From Peromyscus leucopus (lineage: Eukaryota; Chordata; Mammalia; Rodentia; Cricetidae), in the NCBI RefSeq assembly GCF_004664715.2, contig NC_051072.1:744001-808000 (forward strand): a stretch of DNA of 64,000 bases, in the 5' to 3' direction. Below, piece by piece: positions 35,243 to 47,682 of the stretch (positions are counted from its first letter, which is position 1; each line of letters begins with the position of its first letter). The notes beneath the pieces were generated by a model. It searched no databases and was not told where the DNA came from. It was given only the letters and a program-made list of their open reading frames with translations. Both the position numbers and the translations under genes were made by a program.

Positions 35243-35600
35243 GCAATGTTTCTTTTGCTGTAATAGATGGCCATGACAAGGCAACTTATAAAGAAAAGGT
35301 TTAATTTGGAGATTATGGTTTCAGAGGGCAAGAGTAAATGATGCTGGAGCAAAGGCATGAACAGTTGAGATCTTCCATCTTGATCCACAAGAAGCAGAGA
35401 GAATGACAGAAAGAGACAGAGAGAGACAGAGAGAAACAGTTCCACCAACAGGGAACCAAGTATTCAAATATACGATTCCCAAGAGGGCATTCTCATTTAA
35501 ATCACCACACCATCTACTAGATGTGAGTTTGGTTTGTTCTTGTTTTCTCCAAATTCTTGAGTTGTGTCATTATCTGCAGATTTACAGTCAAACTAATTTT
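35243..35600 (+). repeat. Rodent interspersed repeat
   Basis: TTTTGCTGTAATAGATGGCC and TTATAAAGAAAAGGTTTAA give the family signature. It contains a short GAGA-rich stretch at 35400-35440. Confidence 0.45.
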
Positions 35601-36200
35601 TTTTTAATGTAGGCACATAGAGCTATAAATTTCCTTTGTAAAACTGCTGTTAACGGGTCCCTGTGGTTTTGTTTTGTTTTGTCTTTATTTCCATTTACTT
35701 CTAGGAAGTTTCTGAAAGTATAAAAATATATAACGAGTATAAGAAGATCCTGAAGAAATACACTCCAAGTTCTCAGAAAACACAGATACCAACCTTGACC
35801 ACTGTATCCAGCAAAACTATCTACCATAGTTTAATGAGAAAATAATCATTTCATAACATAAACAGGCTAAAAGAATTCATGTCTATCAAAGAAACCCAAA
35901 AGAGAATACAGAAAGTACTAATTAATTCAGACTGGAGAGGACTATACATGGCCAAGAGACTGTTGAAGGAAAATGGAATTATACTTACTAAAGTACAGAG
36001 TACCACTAAGAACACAAATGAAAAGACTGCAATTCTCACATACCTTTCAATAATAACTCTTACTATGAATGAAGTTAAGACTCCTATCAAAAGACACAGG
36101 CTGGCTCAATATATTAAGAAATCAAATTTATCTGTTGTCCACAAGAAACTCAGCTTTAAATACTAGTACAATACTAAAGTAAAAGGATAGATTAAAAGAT
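35600..36200. mobile_element. Decayed LINE-like pieces
   Basis: 35600-35720 resembles antisense L1 (GTAGGCACATAGAGCTATAA, TTCTAGGAAGTTTCTGAAAG). 36060-36220 resembles a forward L1 piece (AAAGACACAGGCTGGCTC). All frames are broken. Confidence 0.4.
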
Positions 36201-37780
36201 TTCAAGCAAACAGAACTGGGAGGCAAGCAGGGCTTCATCCATTTATATATGGTAGCCTATATAACATATATGCCAAAATTGTTTGTTTATATTGCCTTTA
36301 TAACATTCTCAAAAGATGAGTTGGATTTTGGCCACATTTAGGTTACCTCAAAATTACATATATGGGAATATAAAGAAAACTTAAAGTAATAACAAAATAA
36401 TATAGAAATTGGGTTTTGTAACCGAAATAAGAAAACTTATGAATTGGGCACACGAACTTGAGATATATTTATCTTTCCTGCAGTGCAAGTAAAAGTGAAA
36501 GGTAACCATGACACAAAACGAAAGAAGTTCCCATGTCCGTGACAACAGAAAACGTGTGCAACTGAGAAGAACATGCATCTGTGTGAGGATGGTGCCTTTG
36601 TTATTTTTATCAACATTACTGAGACATACATGTAAGAACAAGTTTAAGAGTGCAACAGTTATTGATTCCTATCATTTTTAGTTTCCTTTGAGCTATATTT
36701 TATATTGCTTATTTGTCAATGTATTGTTAATAACGTTTGCTTAAAATATGAATTCCATTAAAACCTCAAATTACATGAGTGAAACTAAACTATACTTGTT
36801 TACAATCTAAAATTTTACTCACAACACATCCTGGTATACTTTGTAAATCAACTGGTAGTTTTACAGATTTCCTTTTCATTAATATTTGAGTAACTCACAT
36901 ATATAAACCCAATAAAAAAGATAATACTGTCACTTCCTCAGATGTTCAGACTCAAGTTCTCCAATGGAAATGGACTGCATAAATGCTGCCAAAGAAAACA
37001 AGACGTGGCAGCCTAGCTGCAGCCCTGAGGAAGAAGACAAGTTACGTGCATAAAAAAAGAATAGAGAGGGCTGGAGACAGTCCAGAGGAGGGTTTGCTCA
37101 GATGTGTGAGACCAGGTACTTAGAAGTGGACCACAGCAAAAGTCATGATACCGTGCTTAACCAAATTCTACTCACATATAGACCAGCAAGGTAGAACTAG
37201 GAGAATAGACTCCAATTTTCTGGCTCTTTCCTCAAGGTGTTAAGAATGGAATGAGCACTCAGTTCCAATTTGATTTCAGAACTGACCAAGGAACTGAGTT
37301 CTGACTTGTCTCTATAATAGAGCCAATGGGAGCATTATACTTACCTTATATGGGATCAATATAAGGTAAAATATTGATCAATAAAAACTGGTGATACCCA
37401 AGTACACATGTTCTCATTATAGGTTTGAGAGGTCCTACAAATTCTCATCCAGTAGGAGTCAGTGTCATTCCCTAAGTACAAATACCAATAAGCATTATCT
37501 GTCATATAAATAGGAAATAGGACAAGAAAAGGGAAACAAATGCCAAGGAAAAAAAGCAACAAAACTCCACACATGCCCTGAACACAGTACCCATGTTACT
37601 GCTTAATGATTTCAAGGTGGATTCAGACAAGTAAACAAAAAGTCAGGGAAATAAATGCATGGGTAAGGAAGAACATTAAAAATCAACCACACAACAAAGT
37701 TTTACAAGCACAAAGGATAGAGCTGAAAATTTCACACTGAGGAAAAACAATAAAAGGTAAAAAAGCAAATAGGGACAATC
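36200..37780. other. Pseudogene-unit intron, aligned with gene 1 intron 1
   Basis: 36480-36780 aligns with 18110-18400 of unit 1 (TGTGCAACTG, GAGCATGCATC-like, TTTCCTTTGAGCT). 37430-37770 aligns with 18580-18870. No gene. Confidence 0.55.
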
Positions 37781-37839
37781 AGTGTTGTGGACAGCAGAGC
37801 CAGAGAAGTGGAGAAGCTTCTAGGACATTTTCATAAGTA

Positions 37840-38520
37840 GTGGTTAATGTGGGAGGGCCCAGCCCATTGTGGGTTGTGCTAGACATGATTTGGTGGTCCT
37901 GGGGTTTATAAGAAAGCAGGCTGAAACTATGAACCAATAGCTGAGGAGCCCCCAACTGGATCAGGCCCTCTGGATAAGTGAGACTGTTGATTAGCTTGAT
38001 CTGTTTGGGAGGCAACCAGGCACTGGGACCAGGACCTGTCCTCAGTGCATGAGCTGGCTGTTTGGAACCTGGGGCTTATACAGGGACACTTGGCTTAGCC
38101 TGGGAGGAGGGGACTGGACCTGCCTGGACTGAATCTACCAGGTTGAACTAAATCCCCAGGGGAGTCTTTGCCCTGGAGGAGATGGGAATGGGGGGTAGAC
38201 TGGGGGGAAGGGGAAGGGGGTAGATCAAGGGAATCAGTGGCTGATATTTAAAATTAAATTAAATTATAAAATTAAAAAATAAATAAATAAAAAGCAAGCT
38301 GAACAAGCCATGGGGAGCAAGCTAGTAAGCAACACTCCTCCATGGCTTCTACATCAGCTCATGCCTCCAGGTTCCTGCCCTGCTTGAGTCCCTGTTCTCA
38401 CTGCTTTTAATGATGAACTGTGATATAGAAGTGTGAAGGAAATAAACCCTTTCCTCCCCAATTTCCTATTGGCCATGGTGTTTCATCATAGCAATAGGAA
38501 CATTAAGAAAGACAATGCTT
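37840..38520 (-). repeat. Rodent interspersed repeat split by an L1 end
   Basis: The outer parts (37840-37925 and 38291-38520) include CTCCATGGCTTCTACATCAG, TGATGAACTGTGATATAG and GCCATGGTGTTTCATCATAG. The L1 fragment sits between them. Confidence 0.5.
37926..38290 (+). mobile_element. 5'-truncated L1 3' end with target duplication
   Basis: CTATGAACCAATAGCTGAGG through GGCTGATATTTAAAATTA and an A-rich tail. Flanked by AAAGCAGGCTGAA (37913-37925) and AAAGCAAGCTGAA (38291-38303), a 13-bp duplication with one mismatch. Confidence 0.85.
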
Positions 38521-39280
38521 ATTCAAATCTGAGCAAAAAAACCTCTGACATCTGTAACATGTATCACTAGGTAATGAATGTCATCACCTAACATACCTTT
38601 TCTTCCAGGTTTTCCAAAAAATGGCATGACTAACACAACAAGGTCACTACCTGTGTGTGTATAAAAATGAGTAATTCCTTCCCTTGCATGGTCATTAACC
38701 AACATTAGATAGAATGTAATGAAAACAGTCTATAAAGAAAGGTGCAGGAAACTCTTCCCATGGACCAGAAAGTAATCCTACTTTAGCAGTTTGGTTTCTG
38801 ACTGGATATGGCAACGCCACATGTGAAGGACAGTGGAAGATGTGGTTGCCATTATCCAAACACAGAACTGGAGTTCTGTTCTAGTGAACAGAAGCATCTA
38901 AAGCAGCATCCCACACACAACTGAACTTGTGGTGTAAGGACTGGGGAGGCAGCTTTGTGTAGAGAGAGGGGGATGTAAAGTCAAGAACTGCAGAATAGGA
39001 AATAGGGATATCATGTAAGTCTCAGAGGAGATGGAGCACAAACTGCAAGAATTCAGGTTAAATCAGAAGAAATCACCGTAGGATTGTGACAGAATACAAC
39101 ATGTGGAATATGCAAAGATAAGGAACATTCCCTGCACACAGGGAACAATAATAAAGCAAGACAAAGGAAATCCTTTTCTACAGAGCAAATATAAATATCT
39201 AATCACCAAATTTAATGTCTTCCTCCCTCTCTCTCTCCTTCCTTTCCTTCCTCATTTACTTCCTTTCTTGTATTAGTTTT
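38521..39280. other. Unit 2 intron, aligned with unit 1
   Basis: 38720-39060 aligns with 21150-21490. The open frame seen in unit 1 is broken here. No gene. Confidence 0.5.
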
Positions 39281-39444
39281 TTGAGACAGTTTCTCTGTGT
39301 AGCCCCGGCTGTCCTGGAACTCACTTTGTAGACCAGGCTGTCCTGGAACTCACTATGTAGACCAGGCCATAGTGGAACTCAGAGACTGTCCTGCCTCTGT
39401 CTCCAGAGTCCTGGGATTAAACGCATGCTTCACCATGCTCCACC
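39275..39444 (-). repeat. B1 SINE, antisense, with internal duplication
   Basis: GAGACAGTTTCTCTGTGTAG, then TGTCCTGGAACTCACT twice (39310 and 39340), ending ATTAAACGCATGC. Confidence 0.8.
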
Positions 39445-39456
39445 AAGTTTAATGTC

Positions 39457-39632
39457 TTTTTTTTTTTTTTTTTTTTTTTTTTGGTTTTTCAAGACAGGGT
39501 TTCTCTGTGTAGCTTTGCGTCTTTCCTGGAGCTCACTTGGTAGCCCAGGCTGGCCTCGAACTCACAGAGATCCGCCTGGCTCTGCCTCCTGAGTGCTGGG
39601 ATTAAAGGCGTGCGCCACCAACGCCCGGCTAA
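39457..39632 (-). repeat. Young B1 SINE, antisense, with target duplication
   Basis: Long T-run, CAAGACAGGGTTTCTCTGTG, the variant GCTTTGCGTCTTTCCTGGAG and the end AAAGGCGTGCGCCACC. AAGTTTAATGTCTT occurs on both sides (from about 39445 and 39631). Intact CpGs suggest a recent insertion. Confidence 0.9.
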
Positions 39633-39639
39633 GTTTAAT

Positions 39640-41439
39640 GTCTTAACAAGAGTATTTCGGTAAGAAAAACCTAAACTACATGTCAGTAACAATCGATATA
39701 AGTTCTCAAGCAATGGAGAAGTTTGTAAACTCAGAAAACATCCACTGGATTGATTTCTTTCAGTTATCTGGTACTAAGACATGTGATACAAAAAAAGAAG
39801 AATTTGGTGTATTATAAAATACATGTAAACATTGGAGGTGCATAGTGTCAATTAAAATTGGATGGATTTGAATTTGCTCTGAAGTAGAGGGTGACTTTGA
39901 ACTCATAATTTCCTGCTTGCACCTCCCATGTCCAGAGATGACAGGGATGCACCAGATTCATCTTCGGGTTTCCTTTCAACCATAGGTATGTTCACTCTAT
40001 ATTATGTATCTGTAAGTTATAATTGAGCATGCTGCTGCATCATTTCTACATTGGAAGAAAAGAGCTATGATGCAGAAGACAGAAGACAGTGTACCATAAA
40101 TAATATAAAACACAATGTTGTCATTTGTCTACATATTAGTTACAATAACTAGAAAATGTCTATTTTATTTATAGTTGCATAATCCCTAGAAAACACTTAT
40201 ATTTAAGATAAGGTGGTTTTTCAGTCCATAATTCTCATGAGTCCACTTTAATTTCATAAGCCAATCTCCGGAACACAGACATTTGGTTTGACTGAAATGT
40301 GTCAAAATACGAAACAGCAGAAAAAACAGGGTGAGAAGCCTCCTATGTGCAAATCACAGGTCCCCCAAGTGAACCAGAGCTCTTTGAGTTTATCTTTTAA
40401 TCTTTATGGCACAGCAAAAATATTCGGGACACTTCCAGGAGAATTATTCAGGTAGCTCTGGGGAAGTTGGAGGCCACATTCAGAGTTGGTGTAAGACAGT
40501 TCACACACTGCAGGATACAGGTAAACACAGAAGTAAAGTTGTGTATGTATAGAATAATGTAGACATCCTGCCGGGTATGCAGGGCTACGTTTCCTCCCAA
40601 GAGACATTCAATACTTTTCCCATTACAACCAATCCCTACACCCACACCTACCTCACACCAACTCATCTCTGCATTAGGAAAAGGAGTCCACACTTCCTAC
40701 CATACACAGTCTCTGAAGGAACGGATGATGTATTATTTTCTAGTACTTTCACTCTGCAGCACCAAGTGATTAATTGCTTAGATGATGCACAGCCAGGATG
40801 GTCCCCTTTGTAGGATTATTCAGCCCCTGTAAGGGAGTGTTAGTGTTGGGATTCAAGTCACCGGAATGTACACTGGGGATTCCCATTCAAAGTGAGGCAT
40901 CCATAAACATAACATTCCATTCCAAAGAAAAAGGAACTAACATCCAATACACCAATCTCCCTTGCAAAGCTCTTGTCTTGGAAACTATGCCTTTAATGAA
41001 CTTCTGTCAACTCAAACCAAGAGTGTTGGGTGGGCTATAAAGTACAAGGGGTCCAGAAACCCAGCTTGCTCTGGATGTTCTAAGAAATAACAACGTCCAT
41101 GTGGTAGTGAGTCAGCTAGGGAGAGCATGCTTCCCCAGCCAAGCTGGAAAGTGAGCTCCCAGCACAACCTCAGGCACAGGCACAGGCTGCCCCACCCTGT
41201 CCTGGAGATCAGGTCAGTGGATAGAAACAAGGTGTTTCAGAACAGTTCAGCCACCAGAAGTCTGCTGCTTTTAAAATCTGGGATTTGATATGTGAGCCCA
41301 GCTTTTGGCAATATTTTATTAGGTGTTAGTTACTCTGGTCAAGTTTTTGTGATTATAAACCCTAGGTCTACTTAATGTAGACTCTTGCTGGAGCAAAGGA
41401 AGTTCACCTTGACTCAGTTTTACTGTAAAACAATGAAGC
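39640..41439. other. Unit 2 equivalent of the gene 1 promoter flank, CpG core missing
   Basis: 40234-41180 aligns with 22580-23440. About 41268-41300 then aligns with 24066-24110 (TTTTAAAATCTGGGATT against TTTTAAAATCCCGGATT). The roughly 550 bp of CpG-island core between them in unit 1 is absent. No gene. Confidence 0.65.
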
Positions 41440-41483
41440 AAGAAGCTAATGTGTCGTGAAGGCCCGCGGCAGGTGTTGACGCG

Positions 41484-41515
<32 letters not shown>

Positions 41516-41532
41516 AGTGAAGAAATTCAATG

Positions 41533-41619
<87 letters not shown>

Positions 41620-41652
41620 GAACGAGATTCCCACTGTCCCTACCTACTATCC

Positions 41653-41683
<31 letters not shown>

Positions 41684-41690
41684 CGGAATC

Positions 41691-41728
<38 letters not shown>

Positions 41729-42285
41729 TGGCACGGTGAAGAGACATGAGAGGTGTAGAATAAGTGGGAGGCCCCCGGCGGCCCCCCCGTTCCCCGTTCC
41801 CCTTGAGGGGTCGGGGTGGGGTCCGCTGGCCTCGAATATGAGGGGAAAAAATTGGGACTCCTAGAGTGAAAAGGAGTGTTTTGTGTACATTTTGAGTAGA
41901 AAATATGTCAAGAGCATGGTTTTTAATCTTATTTGGGCTTCATTTTAAACTTTCTTTTAAACCCAGTTATTTCACTTAATTTGCTAGCTTCAAGAAGAGA
42001 TCCGAATCTGTGCCTGGCGCTGGAGGCTCAGTGTTAGCATGGCTTGTGCTGGCCAATGTGCCATATTCTTGTTGGAGAGGAGCTGTAGCACCAGAACCCA
42101 TTCTTCCTTGTCAGACTTGACCCACAGATGTCACCTTCCCTAGCTCCTTGTCACCATGTACTTGGTGTTGATTGGAAACTTTCTGAAATGGGGCCGAACT
42201 GCTTGGCTGTCTTTCCCATGTAACTTAAGCATAGTAATATAAATAAAGTGATAGTTGGATAAAAAAAAAAAAAGAAGCTAATGTG
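41440..42285 (+). pseudogene. Chimeric retroposed sequence: 28S rRNA fragment fused to an mRNA 3' end
   Basis: Bases 41454 to about 41834 match the mammalian 28S rRNA core: CGCGATGTGATTTCTGCCC, GAAGCGCGGGTAAACGGCGG, TATGACTCTCTTAAGGTAGC. The match ends abruptly at GGCCTC. The sequence then becomes 3'-UTR-like with AATAAA at 42242-42247 and an A-run from 42261. The whole is bracketed by a perfect 14-bp duplication AAGAAGCTAATGTG (41440-41453 and 42272-42285), so both parts arrived in one L1-type event. Template switching by L1 reverse transcriptase from a polyadenylated mRNA to rRNA is the likely cause. I do not recognise the mRNA. This is not a functional rRNA gene. Confidence 0.9.
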
Positions 42286-43805
42286 GAACTGAGAAGTAAC
42301 TGTTTCACATGAATTGAAACTAGACTTTGTGTCCTGCCTGCCATCACAGCTGCTCTAGGTCTCAGTGTAGAAGGATGCCATGTCCAAGGCTATCTTGGAC
42401 AATTTACAGACACCTCGTCTCTAAGTACAAACCACAAACAGGGATAGCTAGCTACCTTAGGGGTAAAGCACTTACCTAGAATGAAGGAGGCTTTAACTTA
42501 GTCCAAATACTACAAATAAATAAGTTCTCATGTATTGACATCTACATTGATACGTGGATGAGACTCCATACCTGGAAAATTGGTTTTCATGTGAACATCA
42601 TAATCCTTATGGGGTAGGGTGTGGGTCAGCAGATGAAATGTTTCAGAATCACTGAACTGCAAAATTCTACATGCAAAGAATTCCCAGAATCCCATTGAGC
42701 ATCCTTCCATAAGTGCCTTGTGCACTTTTATCCATTAATTGGTGTAATACATTTAATTTTGTTAGAGTTATGCTAGAAATTCATACACTTCTCCCTGGCT
42801 TTTCACAAACTCAGGCAAGTATTTACCACCAGGTGTTCTCTGAGCAAATGCTTTCCTCCTCTGCACCTCTCCTAAGTAGAGGGACTCATTTCCTGGGCTG
42901 AGCATTGTGTATGTACTGACTCCTGGCCCATCATCCATTGTAGTGTTCCGCTAGCATTAGGTTTGATTATTCTTTCTTCTCACCGATTCTGACATTGCTC
43001 ACATGTGACAGTATTTTAAAAGTCAAGAGTTTCTGCCTTGAGTTTCCCTCAGTTCCCTCAACTCAGAGATGATTCTCTTTTGAATACAAAAATGATCAGA
43101 AATACATTTGTCAGAATTACAAATGAGCTCATTGAAATAAAGAAGTTACATTGGCATGTATAATGATGGGATCTCCTCTCTCTTTTTAGTAATGTTCATT
43201 TCTGAGAAATGAACCAGAGACCAAAGTACAAACCTCTATAGAAGGGTGGGGGGCTTATAGTCATGTGATGAACCAGGATTCTATAGGAAGCTGTTTCTGA
43301 GCTAAGACAGTAGAAAGATCACACTGTAATTTCAATCACTGTGAGGAATTCATGTCTCTTTCTTGTTTTATTCTTCTTTGCAATGATAGAGCATAAGTTT
43401 TATTTACTATTTAGCAACATGAATATCAGAACCTGTAAATGAGGCAAAAAGAGAAAGAGTAATACAGATAATGAAACTTTTGTGGTAAATATTAACAGTT
43501 CTGACAGGCAAGGGTTCTCTAGAACCATGCAATGTTTGTGAATACTTTGTGCACTCCTACAGGCCCCCTCTAGTAGAAAATTTGCAATCAAGTAATGTGT
43601 ATCTGTCAATTTTGTTTCATGATAGTTTGAAAAATTAGTACAGCTTCTGAAAAATGACAGAAGTCTCACACCTCTCTCCTGCATTCCCTGAGGTAATGGT
43701 CATTAAGAGTCCAGCATATATGGAGCAGACATTGTCACTTGCAATGATGCTTGTTTTAATGCTCAGATAGAGGATATGTCATCCATAGGCAAGTCACATT
43801 TGATA
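42286..43805. other. Right part of duplication unit 2, no gene
   Basis: 42420-42540 aligns with 24440-24540 (GGGATAGCTAGC context, GTAAAGCACTT). 42905-43030 aligns with 24830-24950 and 43330-43560 with 25240-25450. Confidence 0.5.
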
Positions 43806-43811
43806 AAGATT

Positions 43812-44160
43812 TGTTGTGTAACAATCCTTTTTGAACACTGTGAATATGTGCTGCTCTCATTGGTTTAATAAAGAGCTAAATGACCAATAGCTAGGAAGGG
43901 AGAGGTTAGATGGGACTTGCTGACAGGGAGAGAGCTCTTTGGGATTAAGAAGGGTGGAGCCATCAGGAGATGTGAGGAGATGAACTTGCCATGCCGAAAA
44001 AAGGTACCGTGCCATGTGGTAGTACATATATAAAAATATGGGTTAAGTTATAAGAGGTAGTTAAAAACAAACTTAAGCTATTGGCTGAGCATTTATAATT
44101 AATAATAAGTCTCTGCAGTTATTTGGGAGCTGGCTGGCAGGATAGAATATTCCACCAACA
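43812..44160 (+). mobile_element. Solo LTR, 6-bp target duplication with one mismatch
   Basis: Starts TGTTGTGTAAC and ends CCACCAACA. Flanked by AAGATT (43806-43811) and AAGACT (44161-44166). Contains AATAAAGAGCTAAATGACC and TTTATAATTAATAATAAGTC. Confidence 0.82.
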
Positions 44161-44166
44161 AAGACT

Positions 44167-45745
44167 GGACTTGGGGATTCTGCAATAGAAAATATTGAAT
44201 GAAATTTCAATAATTCAAATTGTATATAATTAAGTTTGAGAATCATAACTTTATTCCATTTGAGATAATCCCATATATCCCAGGCAGACTTCACGCACCC
44301 TGTAAAGCTGAGGATAACCTTGCACTCCTAATTTTCATGCTGGGATTATGAGCCAGTGATATTGTACCTGTGAAGCCTTTGTTACTGGTTTTGTTGGTAA
44401 GGTAAGGTATCTATTAGTCAGTGGTTTACAGAGGAGCACAACCAATAGTGTCATAAGAATTCCAGTGTTTAAATTCTCTTGGCTATAAAATTGAAGCAGT
44501 TGTTTACCCCACAGATGCAACAAGATTACTATGCCCAATATGCAATGGAGCAATGGGAACTTTCTTATTGCAGAGGAGAGTAATAGGCATCTAGAAAGGA
44601 AAGAAATATCTAAAGAAAGACAGAATCCCAGAAGGGCAAACCCAAGTCCTAGAGACTTCAATACATGGCATCTGATGTTCATGACAGAATCATCTGGACT
44701 CCTAAGGATATGACCCACACCACACCTCCATCTCTGCTGCTGAGGCACAGATGGCCTCTCACCTTACATGTAGTATTTCCTCAGTGAATGGCCTATGGTT
44801 CAGACATCTCCAACCTGGTTGGGTTACAAAGCAACTTAGTTGTCAACTTCATTGCTTATTAGCAATGGCCACACAGGGACTGTTGTGACACAGAATACCC
44901 CTTAAAACTGCCTGTTTCTATGTCACAATGGTCCAGCACTCAATGATTCCCTGAATGTTCCATCTTAAGTACCTACAAAATAAATACCCTATGGATAATG
45001 ACACTAAGTTTTTGTTCTGTCTTAGGTTGTTGACAGGGCCTCTGATCACACTGTCAATTGTCTTTGTGTGCTGATTCTGTAGAAACTCTTTCCAGAAGAG
45101 TAGTTGGAGCAGCAAACATCCTTCAATGGCATTCCCAGTTTGGGTTCTCTCTTTCAAATGAATTACCAATTTTCAAGACAGACTTTTTCACCTATGTAGG
45201 TTAGGCTATGACACCTCAGGACAGAAGACCACAGTTTCTGTTATTGAAAATTATCTCTTTAACAATTACTTCAGAGTTCACAGTTCCCTTATCTGTCACA
45301 TTTAATGCACATGCCCTGTGACTTCTCATGGAGAAAATAGATCTACTCAACTCAGATAAGACATTAGCCACCGTCAGTAAAGTCTCCACTGAAGTCCATC
45401 AACATGAATCAATGAGTTCACTGGGGTAGTGGGCTGGAGGATGGTTGAAAGACAACAGGAACATGGATGGCTAAAAGGTAATAGCCACCTTGGGTTTTAG
45501 GCTTTGGTTTGGTCCATTATTTATTCACTATGCTCCCTAGCCTAACGCCCAAGCCTAACCTTGGGCAGGAAGTAGTCTTATGAATCTTATAAATAACTGG
45601 TGATTTGGCATTCCTATCACTTGTTGACATCAGAAGGCTCAATGAGCTTCCCTCCAAGAAGGAGGGAAGTGCTACACAACACACTAACATATTTATCTTG
45701 GCCATCTTTACATTTCTTCCTGTCATTCCATCCTGACTTTTGTTC
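44167..45745. other. Non-coding stretch, possible retroelement debris
   Basis: Minus-strand frames at 44335-44748 and 44918-45169 have some hydrophobic segments but no recognisable domain. Nothing is assigned. Confidence 0.3.
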
Positions 45746-45748
45746 TTT

Positions 45749-45937
45749 GTCCTAGTCAGTGATCTATTGCTGTGAAGAGACACCATGACCATGGGAACTG
45801 ATAAAGAAAGCATTTAATTGGGGTCTTGCTTGCAGTTCAGAGATCCTTGTCATCATGATGGACTGCCTGAAATCATGTACACAGAAATGATGCTGTAGGG
45901 ATAGCTGAGGGTACTGCATTTGGATCTGCAGGCAGCA

Positions 45938-46015
<78 letters not shown>

Positions 46016-46196
46016 TGCAGTCACTGGGCCTGTCTTGGGATCCTGATACTCCAAAGCCTTCCCCCAGTGACACACTTCCTCCAGTAAGACCATACCTACT
46101 TCAAAAAGATAATGCTTCCTAATAATGTCACTCCCTGCTGACCAAGCACTCACATCTATGAGCCTATGGGGGGTCATTCTTATTCAAACAACCACA
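45749..46196 (+). repeat. Rodent interspersed repeat with internal (GA)n
   Basis: CTATTGCTGTGAAGAGACAC, AAGCATTTAATTGGGG, then an expanded GA tract at 45939-46015, CTTCCTCCAGTAAGACC and the end TTCTTATTCAAAC. Family call URR1-like. Confidence 0.55.
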
Positions 46197-47400
46197 TTCT
46201 ACTCCCTGGCTCCCATTGCCTTAGCCATGTCATAATTCAAAAACGCAATCAGTCCAACTTCAAAAATCCCTATAGTTTATAATAGTCTCAATATTGTTTC
46301 AAAGTCCAAAGTTTCTTCTGAGACTCATGGCAATCTCTTGACTGAATCAAAATAAAATCAAAAGTAAAATCAAAATAAAAAAGCAGATTACATCTTTCCA
46401 CCATACAATGACACAGGATATACATTACCACTCCAAAAGGGGAGAGGAGGGAGCATAGCAAGGAAATACTGGACCAAAGCACAGCCTGAAACCATCAGGG
46501 CAACTCCAGATTCTGTATTTCCATATCTGATATCCAAGTGCTCTTCAGATCTCCAACTGCTTTCAGCTTTGTTGAATGCAAAACAATGCTCTCTCTTGCT
46601 TTGGTTTCATACCCTGTTAGCAGCTCTCCTTGGAAGGTATCAAAAAACACTGTCATCTCCATCTTGGGGTCTCCAGTGAAATCCAGGCTTTACTTTCACA
46701 GCTTCATACAATTGTCTCTTTGGCCTCCTTTTAGGGACACCCCCACCATATACCTAGTCTCAGAAACTTACCTTGGCTATGGAGGGAGATTCCAGAATCT
46801 CCCCCCTTTTTTTGTATTCTTGACTCTAAAGCGAGAACCATATGGCCAAAGCTACAAAGTTCTTCTGATTCCTGGGGCTGGAATATGGCCCTCTCATGCA
46901 ATTACAGTTTCACCAGCTTTCTGTTTTCATTGGTTACCTCCACTGCCTATGATTGGCCATCCTGGAACTTGTTCTGTAGACCAGGTTGGCCTGTAACTCA
47001 GAAATCTCCTAGTCTATGTCTCCCAAGTGCTGTGATTAAAGGTGTGTGCCACCATGTCTAATAATAAGCTTTGCTTTCCTTTCCTTTCATGAGTTGGAAG
47101 CTAAGTTGGGTGAGGTCTTTCCCTGTAGCCATTACTCTCTTTATTCCATTTAGGATCAAGCTTTTCTTTAAACTTTTTATCTCCTTTACCATTGAATTAC
47201 AATTCCTGATTCTCCTTTTCTACTCAAACTGTACATTTTATAATTTTCTTTCCTCATCTTGCTCCTTTTCATTAAAGATACAAATAAGAGTAAACACTAA
47301 TAAGCACATGACAAGAGTCAATACCAGGTTGTCTTGAAATCTTCTCTACCAAAATTGTTAATCAAACACTCTTCAATTTATCTTCAGGTAGATTTTTTTG
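46197..47400 (-). repeat. Long rodent interspersed repeat, antisense, with B1 piece
   Basis: 46430-46600 is the reverse complement of text near 60180-60390 (AATGACACAGGATATACATT-like). 47310-47400 matches 34520-34620. A 5'-truncated antisense B1 lies at 46955-47062 (ATTAAAGGTGTGTGCCACC). Confidence 0.45.
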
Positions 47401-47682
47401 CACAAGGACAAAACATAAACACCCCCCCCCAGAATGCCACAAGAACATCTCTAGGTCTTTATTAATATTCTTTTCCTCAAAAACTTCTTTAGCTGGACCC
47501 CCACAGCTCAAATAGCCCACAGTACTACCTCCCATGCTCCTATGATGATGACCTTTATCATCCTTATAGTGTCCAGGCACTTTTCTAGTCAAAAGTCTCA
47601 ACGCTTTCCACATTCTTCCAAACAAAAGCATAGCCAGGCCTATCACAGCAATACCCTACTCCTTGGTATGAACTTCTGCCTT

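Noticed and set aside
41454..41834. Functional 28S rRNA gene
   Set aside because: Only an internal fragment of about 380 bp is present, fused to an mRNA tail and bounded by a target duplication; no flanking rDNA.
44335..45169. Possible env or membrane-protein remnant
   Set aside because: Some hydrophobic stretches but no recognisable motif and no adjoining LTR in a fitting arrangement. Left unassigned.
45764..46177. 137-codon minus frame with long Ser-Leu run
   Set aside because: Produced by the (GA)n tract in an interspersed repeat.
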